A DNA stretch of 64,000 bases from Zunongwangia profunda SM-A87 (GTDB lineage Bacteria > Bacteroidota > Bacteroidia > Flavobacteriales > Flavobacteriaceae), in assembly GCF_000023465.1 (NCBI RefSeq), contig NC_014041.1:372001-436000 (forward strand), given 5' to 3'. The notes beneath the pieces are model-generated. The model saw only the letters and a program-made list of their open reading frames with translations, was not told the origin of the DNA and made no database searches. A program made the translations under genes and the position numbers. Shown in pieces: positions 55,262 to 63,855 of this stretch (positions within the stretch are counted from its first letter, which is position 1; every line of letters starts with the position of its first letter).

Positions 55262-56458
55262 ATGAAAAAGAATATTTTACTTCAATTATTTTGCCTCTCT
55301 TTTGTCGTGTTTAGCTGTAGTAGCGATGATGATAATGTGAGTGTTATCGAAATTCCCGCAGTAGAAAGTGCGGTGCTAGATATAGAATCTGGAGGTTCGA
55401 ATGAACCTAATCAGGTATATATCGATCTAAGTACAGAAAAGACAACTGTAGTTCGTCGTGATAGCTGGGAACTTGGTTTTATAAGTACTGAAAACCGGGT
55501 GGTTTTAAATTCGTCGATTTTAGTTTCAGCAGTAAAACTTGATGGCATTAATGATATCGATGCGGTTAGTGAGGATACTTCGTTAGTAACTCCAATGAAT
55601 TTAAAATCACTTAATCTTGCGACGTTTCAATCAGTAGATGTGAGCGTAACAACAGTAGAAGAGTTACTTGTTGGTTTACCAATAGGATATTCTATGTATG
55701 GAGATCCAGAAAACAATATATCCTTTACAGATAGCAGCATTGGAGATTTGGATGATACAGCCATAGGAGATATTGCAAACTCTGAAACTGATGCTGAGGT
55801 TTATGTGGTTTCTCTTGGAAGTGAAATCCCAAATGATCCAGCCGAACCAGGATCTGTAAATCATACTGGTGATCACCGTGGCTTTTATAAGATTAAAGTG
55901 TTTATGGATAACAATGATTATGTATTGCAGTATGCTCCCCTAGGCGAAAATTCACATTCACAAGTTGTGATCAATAAAAATGAAACGTACAATTTTACTG
56001 GTTTTAGCTTAGCAAACGGTACTGAAGTTGATGTAGAGCCAAACAAGGGAAACTGGGATATAAACTATACCAGTGTATATTCTTACTACGGAAGTATGGG
56101 GGGGATGAATGCCGGTTTAACGTATTCAGATTATGTAGTGCATAATACTTTAAACGGAGTAGGGGTTTATATGGTACTTACGGAAGAACCTGGTGAAGGA
56201 GAAGATGCAGATCCTGTAGCCACCGGAGCACCATCTTACGAAGATTTTACCTTAGACGATATAAACGAAAATAAACTTGTATTCAACGATCGCGCACTAA
56301 TCGCTAGTGGATGGCGCTCTACCAGTAATGGTGCAAAATCAGATCGTTACTATATTATAAAGGATACCGATGGTAACTTTTACAAGCTAAAATTTACCGC
56401 GTTGCTCAATGAACAAGGGGAACGCGGTTATCCTCAGATCGTCTACGATCTTTTATAA
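55262..56458 (+). CDS. hmuY: HmuY-family heme-binding lipoprotein
   Basis: A 398-residue surface lipoprotein. The lipobox is FSC (CLSFVVFSCSSDDD). It has the HmuY-type opening VYIDLSTEKTTVVRRDSWELGFISTENRVVLNSS, with the Y.DL....SW.L.F pattern, and a C-terminal half with NWDINYTSVYSYYGSMGGMNAGLTYSDYVV and ALIASGWRSTSNG, in line with the all-beta HmuY fold. It is longer than the ~216-residue Porphyromonas protein. It probably captures heme and hands it to the receptor encoded 17 bases upstream. A terminator follows. Confidence 0.9.
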   Translation: MKKNILLQLFCLSFVVFSCSSDDDNVSVIEIPAVESAVLDIESGGSNEPNQVYIDLSTEKTTVVRRDSWELGFISTENRVVLNSSILVSAVKLDGINDIDAVSEDTSLVTPMNLKSLNLATFQSVDVSVTTVEELLVGLPIGYSMYGDPENNISFTDSSIGDLDDTAIGDIANSETDAEVYVVSLGSEIPNDPAEPGSVNHTGDHRGFYKIKVFMDNNDYVLQYAPLGENSHSQVVINKNETYNFTGFSLANGTEVDVEPNKGNWDINYTSVYSYYGSMGGMNAGLTYSDYVVHNTLNGVGVYMVLTEEPGEGEDADPVATGAPSYEDFTLDDINENKLVFNDRALIASGWRSTSNGAKSDRYYIIKDTDGNFYKLKFTALLNEQGERGYPQIVYDLL

Positions 56459-56481
56459 GGAGTATTGTTTTAATTAGTCTT

Positions 56482-56512
56482 AATCCCTGTTTTTTTTAAG
56501 CAGGGATTTTCT
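56482..56512 (+). terminator. Terminator after hmuR-hmuY
   Basis: The stem AATCCCTG / CAGGGATT has an 11-base loop and is followed by TTCT, 24 bases after the hmuY stop. Confidence 0.75.
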
Positions 56513-56581
56513 ATTCGATTATCGAGCCATGTGCATTCCTAATCGCAGGATTTTATTTATTTTAATAGTACAATTTTTAGT

Positions 56582-57454
56582 ATGAAAAACTTTTTTACCA
56601 CCGTATTAATACTTTTTATTATTTGCAATCTTAAAGCACAGCAATTAAAAGCCTATGCGATTTATGATGCTGAAGGAAATGAAGTTTCCTTTCAAAAAAT
56701 GAGCGATAGTTTATCGAATTATGAGGTGGTGCTTTTTGGGGAATTTCATGATCACCCCGTGGTCCATTGGCTTCAGAAGAAACTTACTGAAAAATTATAT
56801 GCCAAAAACGCGAATCTAGTGTTAGGGGCAGAGATGTTTGAAGCCGACAATCAATTGATTCTCGATGAATACCTTCAGGATAAGATTCCGCAGAACCGTT
56901 TTGAAGAAGAAATGCGACTGTGGAATAACTATAAAACTGATTATAAGCCTTTAATTGAATTTGCCAAAACCAACAATTTACAGTTTGTGGCTACCAATGT
57001 GCCCAGGCGTTATGCATCGGTAGTTTCAAAATATGGACTGGATACCTTAAAAACCTATGCAAAAGAAGCACAATCTTACTTTGCAAAACTCCCCATAACA
57101 GTAGATACGATTACTCCCGGTTATGCTGAAATGTTTGGAATGATGAGCGCTCACGGAATGGAGGCTGACGCGATGAAGTTCGTAGAAGCACAAGCGATTA
57201 AAGATGCTACTATGGCTGAAAAGATCATTGATTATTTACCCAAAAATGGTATTTTTTTACATTACAATGGCGATTATCATAGCAAAAGTTTTGGCGGTAT
57301 TTACTGGTATTTAAAAGCAATGCAACCCGATTTAAAAATCGCGGTAATTCGTGTAGCGCAAAGCAAAAATGAATCTTTAGAGTTTATAGAAGACAAAACC
57401 GGTACCGGTAATTTTATACTTTTTATTCCAGAAGATTTTACGCGTACTTACTAA
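56582..57454 (+). CDS. chaN: ChaN-family iron/heme-regulated lipoprotein-like protein
   Basis: A 290-residue exported protein of the ChaN family (signal TTVLILFIICNLKAQQ, without a clear lipobox). Conserved landmarks are VLFGEFHDHPVVHWLQKKL, VLGAEMFEADNQLILDEYL, VATNVPRRYASVV, the metal/heme region GMMSAHGM, and HYNGDYHSKSFGG. ChaN proteins bind heme pairs and have a fold related to the erythromycin esterase group. It has its own promoter after the hmuY terminator. It is probably part of the same iron-responsive regulon. Confidence 0.9.
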   Translation: MKNFFTTVLILFIICNLKAQQLKAYAIYDAEGNEVSFQKMSDSLSNYEVVLFGEFHDHPVVHWLQKKLTEKLYAKNANLVLGAEMFEADNQLILDEYLQDKIPQNRFEEEMRLWNNYKTDYKPLIEFAKTNNLQFVATNVPRRYASVVSKYGLDTLKTYAKEAQSYFAKLPITVDTITPGYAEMFGMMSAHGMEADAMKFVEAQAIKDATMAEKIIDYLPKNGIFLHYNGDYHSKSFGGIYWYLKAMQPDLKIAVIRVAQSKNESLEFIEDKTGTGNFILFIPEDFTRTY

Positions 57455-57542
57455 GTTGGGAAATTCCCTATTTGCATAAATAATTTATCGATTTTTAAAT
57501 TTTGGAGTTATTCTTGTTTTGAAAAACTTCAAAAATACTCTT

Positions 57543-57941
57543 ATGAAATTTTTCAAACTACTCTCGTTTTTAGCTTTTTTCGGATTTTCTTTACTTGCCA
57601 GCGCTCAGGAAACGGATTCTTTAGCAATTTCATCTGAAATTTCGAACCATAGGGCTATTCATAAAGATTATCTAAGCATAGTTTATGGTCCGTACAGCCT
57701 AAAGTCTAATATGGCTTATGTTTCTTTAAACGGAGAAGATTACCAGAAAATCAAACTAAAGCGATCAAAACTTTTTAATCGGTATGATTATAATGGATTA
57801 TTAAAACTCCTCAAGAAATATAATTCGCAGGGATGGGAACTTGTTGGCAAGGATTTTGAATTTGAAGAGGAAAGCGGAGCTCGTGTCTTTATAATGATGA
57901 CAAGGGATAGTGAAGAAAAAAAACTGTCAAAAAATGATTAA
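57543..57941 (+). CDS. Small secreted hypothetical protein
   Basis: About 132 residues with a signal peptide (MKFFKLLSFLAFFGFSLLASAQ). The mature part contains NGEDYQKIKLKRSKLFNRYDYNGLLKLLKKYNSQGWELVGKDFEF, reminiscent of the DUF4177 LN.lG..GWELV pattern. The frame also starts at a TTG at 57519, but the ATG at 57543 gives the better signal. Function unknown. A candidate ncRNA promoter follows its stop. Confidence 0.65.
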   Translation: MKFFKLLSFLAFFGFSLLASAQETDSLAISSEISNHRAIHKDYLSIVYGPYSLKSNMAYVSLNGEDYQKIKLKRSKLFNRYDYNGLLKLLKKYNSQGWELVGKDFEFEEESGARVFIMMTRDSEEKKLSKND

Positions 57942-57954
57942 AGCTTAAAATTAA

Positions 57955-58005
57955 GTGAAATAACAAGCTGTTAACAAAATTAGTGATACACGATGTATAT
58001 TTTTG
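57955..58005 (+). promoter_or_regulatory. Promoter module GTGAAATAACA-N5-TTAACA-N21-TATTTTTG
   Basis: GTGAAATAACA and TTAACA (57955-57976) are followed after exactly 21 bases by TATTTTTG (57998-58005), which matches the Bacteroidetes -7 consensus TANNTTTG. An 18 of 22 match with the same 21-base gap lies at 58209-58258. There is no gene directly downstream, so this promoter may drive a non-coding RNA. Confidence 0.5.
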
Positions 58006-58012
58006 AATCATC

Positions 58013-58180
58013 TATTTGTATTAAAACTAAACAGTTACAAAAAATTCCGGGAAGTCTATCCCAAATCTGATTTTCCGGATATTAATTTCTGAATACACAC
58101 AGAAATTTATAATTGATTTTAAGTGAGAGAGAGTGAGAAAAGGGCTGATCAACGCTGGTTGACGGCCTTTTCTTTTTTAT
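58013..58180 (+). ncRNA. Candidate small RNA, ~165 nt
   Basis: A stretch between a good promoter match (TATTTTTG at 57998-58005) and an intrinsic terminator (58136-58180), with no coding potential beyond a possible 25-codon ORF from the ATG at 57994. Ends are estimated from the promoter and terminator only. Confidence 0.35.
58136..58180 (+). terminator. Intrinsic terminator of candidate sRNA
   Basis: The outer stem GAAAAGG / CCTTTTC and inner stem TCAAC / GTTGA are followed by TTTTTT. It lies 195 bases after the previous gene stop, too far to be its simple terminator. Confidence 0.85.
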
Positions 58181-58208
58181 ACTAATTTAAGTTTTCCTTT
58201 AAAATTGC

Positions 58209-58258
58209 GTGAAATAACAGCCCATTAACACCCCTTCCGGTAGTGGCTTCCTAATTTG
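58209..58258 (+). promoter_or_regulatory. Second copy of the promoter module
   Basis: GTGAAATAACAGCCCATTAACA (58209-58230) is split from TAATTTG (58252-58258) by 21 bases, parallel to the copy at 57955. It is 22 bases before the SYLF pseudogene start codon. The -7 box is one base shorter than TANNTTTG. Confidence 0.45.
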
Positions 58259-58279
58259 TTAAAACCAAAAAATAAAATT

Positions 58280-58736
58280 ATGAAGACGAAAAAGAAATTA
58301 AACTTTGGTTTCCTGACGCTATTAACACTATTTGTTTTTAGCACAGTTCACCTGAACGCACAGACCGAAAAGCAAAAGGATTTAATCGACGATGCTACAG
58401 CATCTAAAGCTATTTTTGTTAAAGAAGAACCCGAAATGAGCGCGCTTTTTGAAAAAGCAGCTGGCTATGTGATTTTTCCAAATGTTGGGGAAGGGGCTTA
58501 TATTTTGGGTGGAGCCGCAGGAAACGGAGTACTTTTTGAAAATGGGCAGGTAGCTGGTTTTTCAGAGTTAAAACAATTAGATATCGGTTTGCAGATAGGA
58601 GGGCAGGCCTATAGACAGGCTATTTTATTTCAAACAGCATCTGAATAGAGCTATTGTAACTATGCCTAAAGCCGGTGCAATGATCGATATTGCTGTAGGC
58701 GGACAAAAGTTTGAATATCAGGATTGGATTAAATAA
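58280..58736 (+). pseudogene. SYLF/YSC84-domain secreted protein, internal deletion
   Basis: It starts normally with a signal peptide (GFLTLLTLFVFSTVHLNAQ) and SYLF-domain sequence (ATASKAIFVKEEPEMSALFEKAAGYVIFPNVGEGAYILGGAAGNGVLF). The frame then stops at 58648 right after QAILFQTASE. The expected C-terminal end (IVTMPKAGAMIDIAVGGQKFEYQDWIK) follows at once in the +1 frame and ends at 58736. From memory of the family, ~30 residues between these parts are missing, so an out-of-frame deletion at about 58640 explains the break. SYLF proteins bind lipids or phosphoinositides; this copy is probably inactive unless the 123-residue fragment has a function. Confidence 0.7.
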
Positions 58737-58760
58737 TCCAGATAAAATATATTCATCTTT

Positions 58761-58800
58761 TTTAAGGTCGGTTAAATTTATTACCGACCTTTTCTTTTTT
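58761..58800 (+). terminator. Terminator after SYLF pseudogene
   Basis: The stem AAGGTCGGT / ACCGACCTT has loop TAAATTTATT and is followed by TTCTTTTTT. It lies 27 bases after the decayed reading frame, so the transcription unit is still bounded. Confidence 0.9.
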
Positions 58801-58950
58801 AGAAAATTTAAAAAGATAAAATGCGTATGATGATTTGTAATGATAAGCCTAATGCCTGTGTACGTGATAATAATCAGGATTGGGTCTATAAATAAAAAAT
58901 AAACTTCTAATTAAAACCTCATGGAATTGTCTTGGGGTAGTTTTACTGGT

Positions 58951-59607
58951 ATGAAAATAAAAGCAATCATTTTTGATGTAAACGAAACCCTGTTGGATAT
59001 GCAAAAGCTAGAAGATGAGATCAACGCGGGGTTAGGAAATTCCCTTGGATTTCAGATTTGGTTTAGTAAACTGCTACATTATTCTCTGGTTGAGAACGAG
59101 ATAGGTTCTCATCATGATTTCTCTAAGGTGGCCTTCGCGACATTGAAAATGGCTGCCAGTTATTTTGGAAAAGAATTTTCTGAAAAAGAGATACAATCCC
59201 TATTGCGGCTGGTAAAAGAATTACCGGCCTACCCGGAGGTAGGGATGGTACTGAAAGCATTAAAAGAGGATTATCATTTAATTGCGTTAACCAACGGAAA
59301 TCAGGAGACTGCTGAAGCGCAACTGAAATATGCTAAAATTGACGAATATTTTAATGGTATATATTCGGTAGATGTAGTGGGTAAATTTAAACCCCATCCA
59401 AGTACTTATCAAAAAGTCTTAAAGGACTATAAGCTTAAGGCTCATGAAGCGATAATGGTCGCTGCTCACGGTTGGGATATTGCTGGTGCCCAGAATGCAG
59501 GTTTAAAAACGGTCTTTGTAGCAAGAAAAGGAAAAAGTTTATATCCTTTGGTAAACACGGCAGATGGTCTTGTAAAAGATTTAAAAGGTCTAATGGAAAC
59601 GCTCTAA
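58951..59607 (+). CDS. Haloacid-dehalogenase type II-like hydrolase
   Basis: Cytosolic HAD-superfamily protein of about 218 residues, closest to (S)-2-haloacid dehalogenases. Motif I is AIIFDVNETLLDM (nucleophile Asp), motif II LTNGNQETAE, motif III Lys in GKFKPHPSTYQKVLK, and motif IV MVAAHGWDIAGAQNAGL. The helical cap includes FSKLLHYSLVEN. The frame begins at 58921, but MKIKAIIFDVNE at 58951 is the usual HAD start. Actual substrate may be a phosphate ester or haloacid; sequence alone does not decide. A bidirectional terminator follows. Confidence 0.9.
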   Translation: MKIKAIIFDVNETLLDMQKLEDEINAGLGNSLGFQIWFSKLLHYSLVENEIGSHHDFSKVAFATLKMAASYFGKEFSEKEIQSLLRLVKELPAYPEVGMVLKALKEDYHLIALTNGNQETAEAQLKYAKIDEYFNGIYSVDVVGKFKPHPSTYQKVLKDYKLKAHEAIMVAAHGWDIAGAQNAGLKTVFVARKGKSLYPLVNTADGLVKDLKGLMETL

Positions 59608-59642
59608 AAAAAATGCCTGAAATTGTACAATTTCAGGCAAAA
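59606..59642. terminator. Bidirectional terminator
   Basis: The perfect 11-bp stem TGCCTGAAATT / AATTTCAGGCA has loop GTAC and A/T tracts on both sides. It ends the convergent HAD and thioredoxin-like genes. Confidence 0.92.
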
Positions 59643-59644
59643 TT

Positions 59645-60235
59645 CTAATTTTTTAAAGCACTCAGCAGATGCAGAAATTCTTTTTGAAGGGTTTGTGTTT
59701 TATCTTTAGCATACCAGGTGTGCAATTCTTTTTCAAGGGCTTCAAAATCTCTTCCTGCTGGGTTTTCTTTCCAGTCGAGTACCAGGTCATGTGCCGGTTT
59801 AGGTCTTGGTCCCCAGGTAAACAGCTCCACTCCTTTTTCAGAAAAAGCGATAAGTTTTGGTATCGATTTGCTTCCGTTAGTATGGTATTTCTCGATTAAT
59901 TCAGGATTTTCATCTCTAAGGACGATCCTTAATTCAATTTTGTCTCCGGCAGTAGCAATTTCGCCAATTACCGGTAAATTTTGTGCGCTATCTCCACACC
60001 ATGCTTCGGTAATGACATACCAAACCTGTGGCTTTTTAAGGCCGGTTACCAGGTTTTCCAATTCAGGAATCAGTTTTGTTGTTTTATTAAGCCTTTTCAT
60101 TCGGCTTAAATTCAGCTCGGTAAATTGGATAAGATTTTCGGTTTGTTTTTCACCGGAAGTCTGCTTATTATTTACCAGCTGTACCATCCATTCGTAAAAT
60201 TCGATATAACTAAATACCGGCTTTTTTACATTCAT
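59645..60235 (-). CDS. Thioredoxin-family protein with CGDS active site
   Basis: A cytosolic thioredoxin-fold protein of 196 residues. The strand/active-site region is VWYVITEAWCGDSAQNLPVI, where the usual CxxC is CGDS: the second Cys is Ser, so it is not a classical dithiol reductase. The later cis-Pro region is GSKSIPKLIAF. This CGDS subtype is common in Bacteroidota. The gene starts 11 bases after the stop of the large outer-membrane protein gene and was probably transcribed with it. Its role is unknown. Confidence 0.88.
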   Translation of the reverse strand: MNVKKPVFSYIEFYEWMVQLVNNKQTSGEKQTENLIQFTELNLSRMKRLNKTTKLIPELENLVTGLKKPQVWYVITEAWCGDSAQNLPVIGEIATAGDKIELRIVLRDENPELIEKYHTNGSKSIPKLIAFSEKGVELFTWGPRPKPAHDLVLDWKENPAGRDFEALEKELHTWYAKDKTQTLQKEFLHLLSALKN

Positions 60236-60246
60236 TTAAAAAGTTT

Positions 60247-63200
60247 TTAGAAGTTAAATCCTAGTGAGAACATTACTCTATTCCCATCTTCACTATGATA
60301 TAGCCCTAAATTTCCAGAAAGTGCATTAAATCCGTTTATAAAGATGGAACCCCCAAAGTCATTATGCCAAATATCAGAATTGTCGTCTTCCTCCCAAACG
60401 CGACCGTAATCAAAACCTAAAGTCACACCCATTCTTACAGGGATAAAATTAGTTCTGAATTTAGCGAGACCTACTCTTAAATCTGTACTTTGATAAAAAG
60501 AGGTTTTACCATTAAAACGTTCATTTCTATATCCTCTTAAGCTATGGTTACCACCTAAAGTTGCTCCATGATAAAATTCGTAATTATCGCCAAAAATCAT
60601 GTGGCTTCCAATCTTAGTGGCAAGCACGGCAATTCCACTTTCGTGTAAAGGATAATCTATAGATACAGATGGTTTCAAATACACAAATTCGTTGTTGAAT
60701 TCGTCGATGTTTGTTTTATAACCTGTCGCCAGATCAAACTGAAGTCCCCGTCTTGGGAACGCAAGCTCGTTTCCTTTGTTTTTATACTGAAAAGCTAATT
60801 CACCACCAGCATAGATCTGGTTTTCGAAAATATCATCATTACTATTAAAAAATTCACCGGTAGCTTCGTTGGCTTTGTAATCTACTTCATGAGATTCAAT
60901 CATAGGTTTGATTTCAAAATTAATTCCGCTTCCATTTCGATAGATTAAAGAAGGAGCAAAGTTCCACTGGGCAATCCCCACACGGTTATAATCTCTGTCT
61001 ACCGCATCGTCATCATAAGAGGTTTCGTTACCAAAACCAAAGAAGTTAATAGCATAATTAGGACTAGTAAAACCGGCTTCTATCCCAAAATTCCAGTTAT
61101 GAAAAATATGGGCAAACTCTCCAGAATACGTAAACTCGAATCCATTAGTTGCCGAAAAGTAAGCTGCACCAAATTTGTGTTGCGATTGAAAAGGATTATT
61201 CGCAAGGCCATAAGTGGTATAAGTATCGGAAATACCCACCTTAAATCCGGCATCCGGATCCCATCCAATGGCGGGGAATATGGTGTTGGTACTGTATTTG
61301 CGTTTATCCGGATTGTAGTTATTGATGTCGTAATCATCAACCAACCATTTACTACTATTCCCTTTTATAGTATTGTTTTTATTCTTGTAATCGTAAAGTT
61401 TTGCATTCCGGTTATTTTCAAAATCATAAGTGTCGTTATTTTCTCCCCCTATAATTTTAAGTTTAATGTAATGATCGCCTTCTCCTTCGATTTTAAAATC
61501 GTCTTTACCGTCTAGCCCATAAATCCAGATCTCTTTGGTAAGTTTTTTATCGTAAGTATGTTCGTAGACCACTTCCCCTTCAGTTTCGATAGAAAGGCTT
61601 GTTTTACCATCCGGTTTTCTGGTGATCAGGAATTTATCATCCTCCTCGGTTCCGGTGATGACCTGAAATCGATTTACATATTCATAATAAGCTTTTGCAG
61701 GTTCTAAAAGATTATCCCTGCGCTCTTTTAATGCTTTTTTAATATCGTCTATCGACTGATCCTGTACTTCTTTCGGTAAGGTTTTGAAAGCATCTTCAAT
61801 GACCTGATCTGTAAGTTGATTTTGTATAAACTTCACCTGTTTTTCCCATTCTTCCCAGGTAATATCTTTTAAAAATGCCTGATCTAAGGAATAGCCGTCA
61901 AAATTTAGCCACTTTACGTTTTTAACCCCACCTTCGAAATCCTGCATTTTTCTAAAATCTGTAATCGCCAGTCTCAGTAACTTGATAATTAAACCATCAT
62001 ATCTTGGGAATGCCTGGTCGCGGTCACGTCTTATAGGCTTATAAAGTTTAGAGCCATCTTCCTGTTCAAATTCAGAGAAACGCCATTGATCGTTATGGCG
62101 ATCCCAATCACCAATAAGCATATCGGTAAGACGTGCCTTTACCCAAGCCGATTGATCTACCTGGTACTCTTTAGAATCTCTCATATCCAGCAATAAATCG
62201 GTACTGGAAATGATATCATCTGGATTTCCGAACTTAGGATTGTCTTTGTTTTCATCGCCAGCATGAACTTCTAGCATATAAAGTTTATCCCCGTAATCTT
62301 CGTTAAAGATATTCAGATTTTTTTGCTTGGGCAGGTAATAAATTTTTGGCTCGGCATTATAGATGTTAAGGGTGTCGAGTATGGTATTTAACGCAAAAGG
62401 AGCATATGGATGTGCAGTAGTATAAAAATCCTGTACTATTCTTTCTGCAACGGTATTTTGCATATAATCTTCTACGTAGTGATTTTTTATGGCCGATTGG
62501 ATAAATCTAACCGCACTTTTTCTTAGTTCCCTTAAGGTGTATTCGTGATCCTTATCATCTTTTATACGGATAGACCTGGATTGATGCCCACCGCCTTCAG
62601 AGATGGCTACGGGATTTCCTTCTAATTTGGTTAAATCAAGTACCGGAGCTTCGATCTCTTTACTGTAGACATCGCGGTAATGTGTTCCCCAAAAGAAATT
62701 ATATAAACCGCTTTTAGATGTTTCCTCATCGGTATAAATAGAGGCCTTTTTTGTTGCCGGCCAGTTGCTGATATCGTGGTAAGAAACTTCGTCTAAGGTT
62801 GTTTGCTGTCTTTTAATCGTTGTGCTGAATAATTTTTCAGGAGTTCCGTTTTCAACTGAATAAAATTCAACTTCAGAGCTGTTATCGTCATACACCGTAA
62901 GTCTGGCGAAACCATGATCACTGGACGCAAACTGTCCGTCTTCTTCATCTGCTCTGGCTTTTTTGGTTTTTTTACCTGCAGTTCCACTAATAATTTGTGG
63001 AATTCCGTCATCTGATAAATATTGCAAATTTTGATCACTGGCAGAAACAAAAATCACATCTGGGAACATACTGGCCAGGGTTTCTAAAGTACCTCTTAAT
63101 TGCTTGCGTTGCTGGCTATAGTAATCTTCTTTTTTAAAGCCACCTGTTTTTTCAAAAAATCCTTGTTTTGTATTACTCAATACGGGATGGTGTATCGCAA

Positions 63201-63855
63201 CGATCACCGTTTTATTCTGCTCATCCTTAAGATCGTCTTTAAACTTGGTAAAAAAATCGTCACGAGTTTTAAGATCACATTTATTGTTAATATATAAATG
63301 ATTATCCCAATCCTCTAAAAACCATTGAGAATCTACCATTAGCAATTCGATATTCTCTGTGTCCAGATCTTCAATCTCTCGCACGCAACCATCATTTGGC
63401 CAAAATTCCGCTTTACTATTATCCTGGATAAACGATTCCATATCGTCTATATTCTCATGTCCGTTCTTATTCCACTCATTTTTACCTGGGGTGTAGATCA
63501 CACGTCCATTAAAATTCTCCATGGGTTCCATAAGGCTTTTTCGAAGTAATGCTTCTGCCTTTTCTCGATCTTTCTTTTTTGGAGGAAAGCCTTGTTTAGA
63601 GGTAATATTCCCTATGGCCACGAAGGTGGCTTTTTCATCCTTCTGGGACATTTCGTTTATAGCTGAAAGTACCTTTTTGGTGTAATCAGATTCATCAACC
63701 CCGGTATTTCCTGTAAAATAAAAAGTTTGTGATACTTTTCTACCAGATTGCTGCCCGTAAAAATGCGTAGTGCTTATAGCTAGTATAAAGCAAAAAGCGA
63801 AGAATATTTTTTTAAAGCTATATGCAGATTGTTGAAGTAGAAATATATTTATCAT
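60247..63855 (-). CDS. Outer-membrane fusion: MPE-like, kinase-like, barrel
   Basis: A 1202-residue exported protein with a signal peptide (KKIFFAFCFILAISTTHFYGQ). Residues about 40-340 resemble metallophosphoesterases, but the metal motifs are changed: GNTG (49-52) for GDAG, GNI (82-84) for GDN, GKNEW (124-128) for GNHDW, ASDQ (272-275) for GHEH. Only HH (222-223) persists. Residues about 415-700 contain GGGHQSRSIRI, IGDWDRHNDQW (581-591) and RRDRDQAF (609-616), arranged like the catalytic loop and metal-binding DxD of HipA/CotH/Fam20-type kinases. Residues from about 870 are a BamA-like beta-barrel ending SLGFNF. It is co-transcribed with the thioredoxin-like gene. Function unknown. Confidence 0.75.
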   Translation of the reverse strand: MINIFLLQQSAYSFKKIFFAFCFILAISTTHFYGQQSGRKVSQTFYFTGNTGVDESDYTKKVLSAINEMSQKDEKATFVAIGNITSKQGFPPKKKDREKAEALLRKSLMEPMENFNGRVIYTPGKNEWNKNGHENIDDMESFIQDNSKAEFWPNDGCVREIEDLDTENIELLMVDSQWFLEDWDNHLYINNKCDLKTRDDFFTKFKDDLKDEQNKTVIVAIHHPVLSNTKQGFFEKTGGFKKEDYYSQQRKQLRGTLETLASMFPDVIFVSASDQNLQYLSDDGIPQIISGTAGKKTKKARADEEDGQFASSDHGFARLTVYDDNSSEVEFYSVENGTPEKLFSTTIKRQQTTLDEVSYHDISNWPATKKASIYTDEETSKSGLYNFFWGTHYRDVYSKEIEAPVLDLTKLEGNPVAISEGGGHQSRSIRIKDDKDHEYTLRELRKSAVRFIQSAIKNHYVEDYMQNTVAERIVQDFYTTAHPYAPFALNTILDTLNIYNAEPKIYYLPKQKNLNIFNEDYGDKLYMLEVHAGDENKDNPKFGNPDDIISSTDLLLDMRDSKEYQVDQSAWVKARLTDMLIGDWDRHNDQWRFSEFEQEDGSKLYKPIRRDRDQAFPRYDGLIIKLLRLAITDFRKMQDFEGGVKNVKWLNFDGYSLDQAFLKDITWEEWEKQVKFIQNQLTDQVIEDAFKTLPKEVQDQSIDDIKKALKERRDNLLEPAKAYYEYVNRFQVITGTEEDDKFLITRKPDGKTSLSIETEGEVVYEHTYDKKLTKEIWIYGLDGKDDFKIEGEGDHYIKLKIIGGENNDTYDFENNRNAKLYDYKNKNNTIKGNSSKWLVDDYDINNYNPDKRKYSTNTIFPAIGWDPDAGFKVGISDTYTTYGLANNPFQSQHKFGAAYFSATNGFEFTYSGEFAHIFHNWNFGIEAGFTSPNYAINFFGFGNETSYDDDAVDRDYNRVGIAQWNFAPSLIYRNGSGINFEIKPMIESHEVDYKANEATGEFFNSNDDIFENQIYAGGELAFQYKNKGNELAFPRRGLQFDLATGYKTNIDEFNNEFVYLKPSVSIDYPLHESGIAVLATKIGSHMIFGDNYEFYHGATLGGNHSLRGYRNERFNGKTSFYQSTDLRVGLAKFRTNFIPVRMGVTLGFDYGRVWEEDDNSDIWHNDFGGSIFINGFNALSGNLGLYHSEDGNRVMFSLGFNF

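Noticed and set aside
59718..60197. 159-codon ORF antisense to the thioredoxin-like gene
   Set aside because: The minus-strand gene carries the family motifs; the plus frame is a Ser/Phe-rich shadow.
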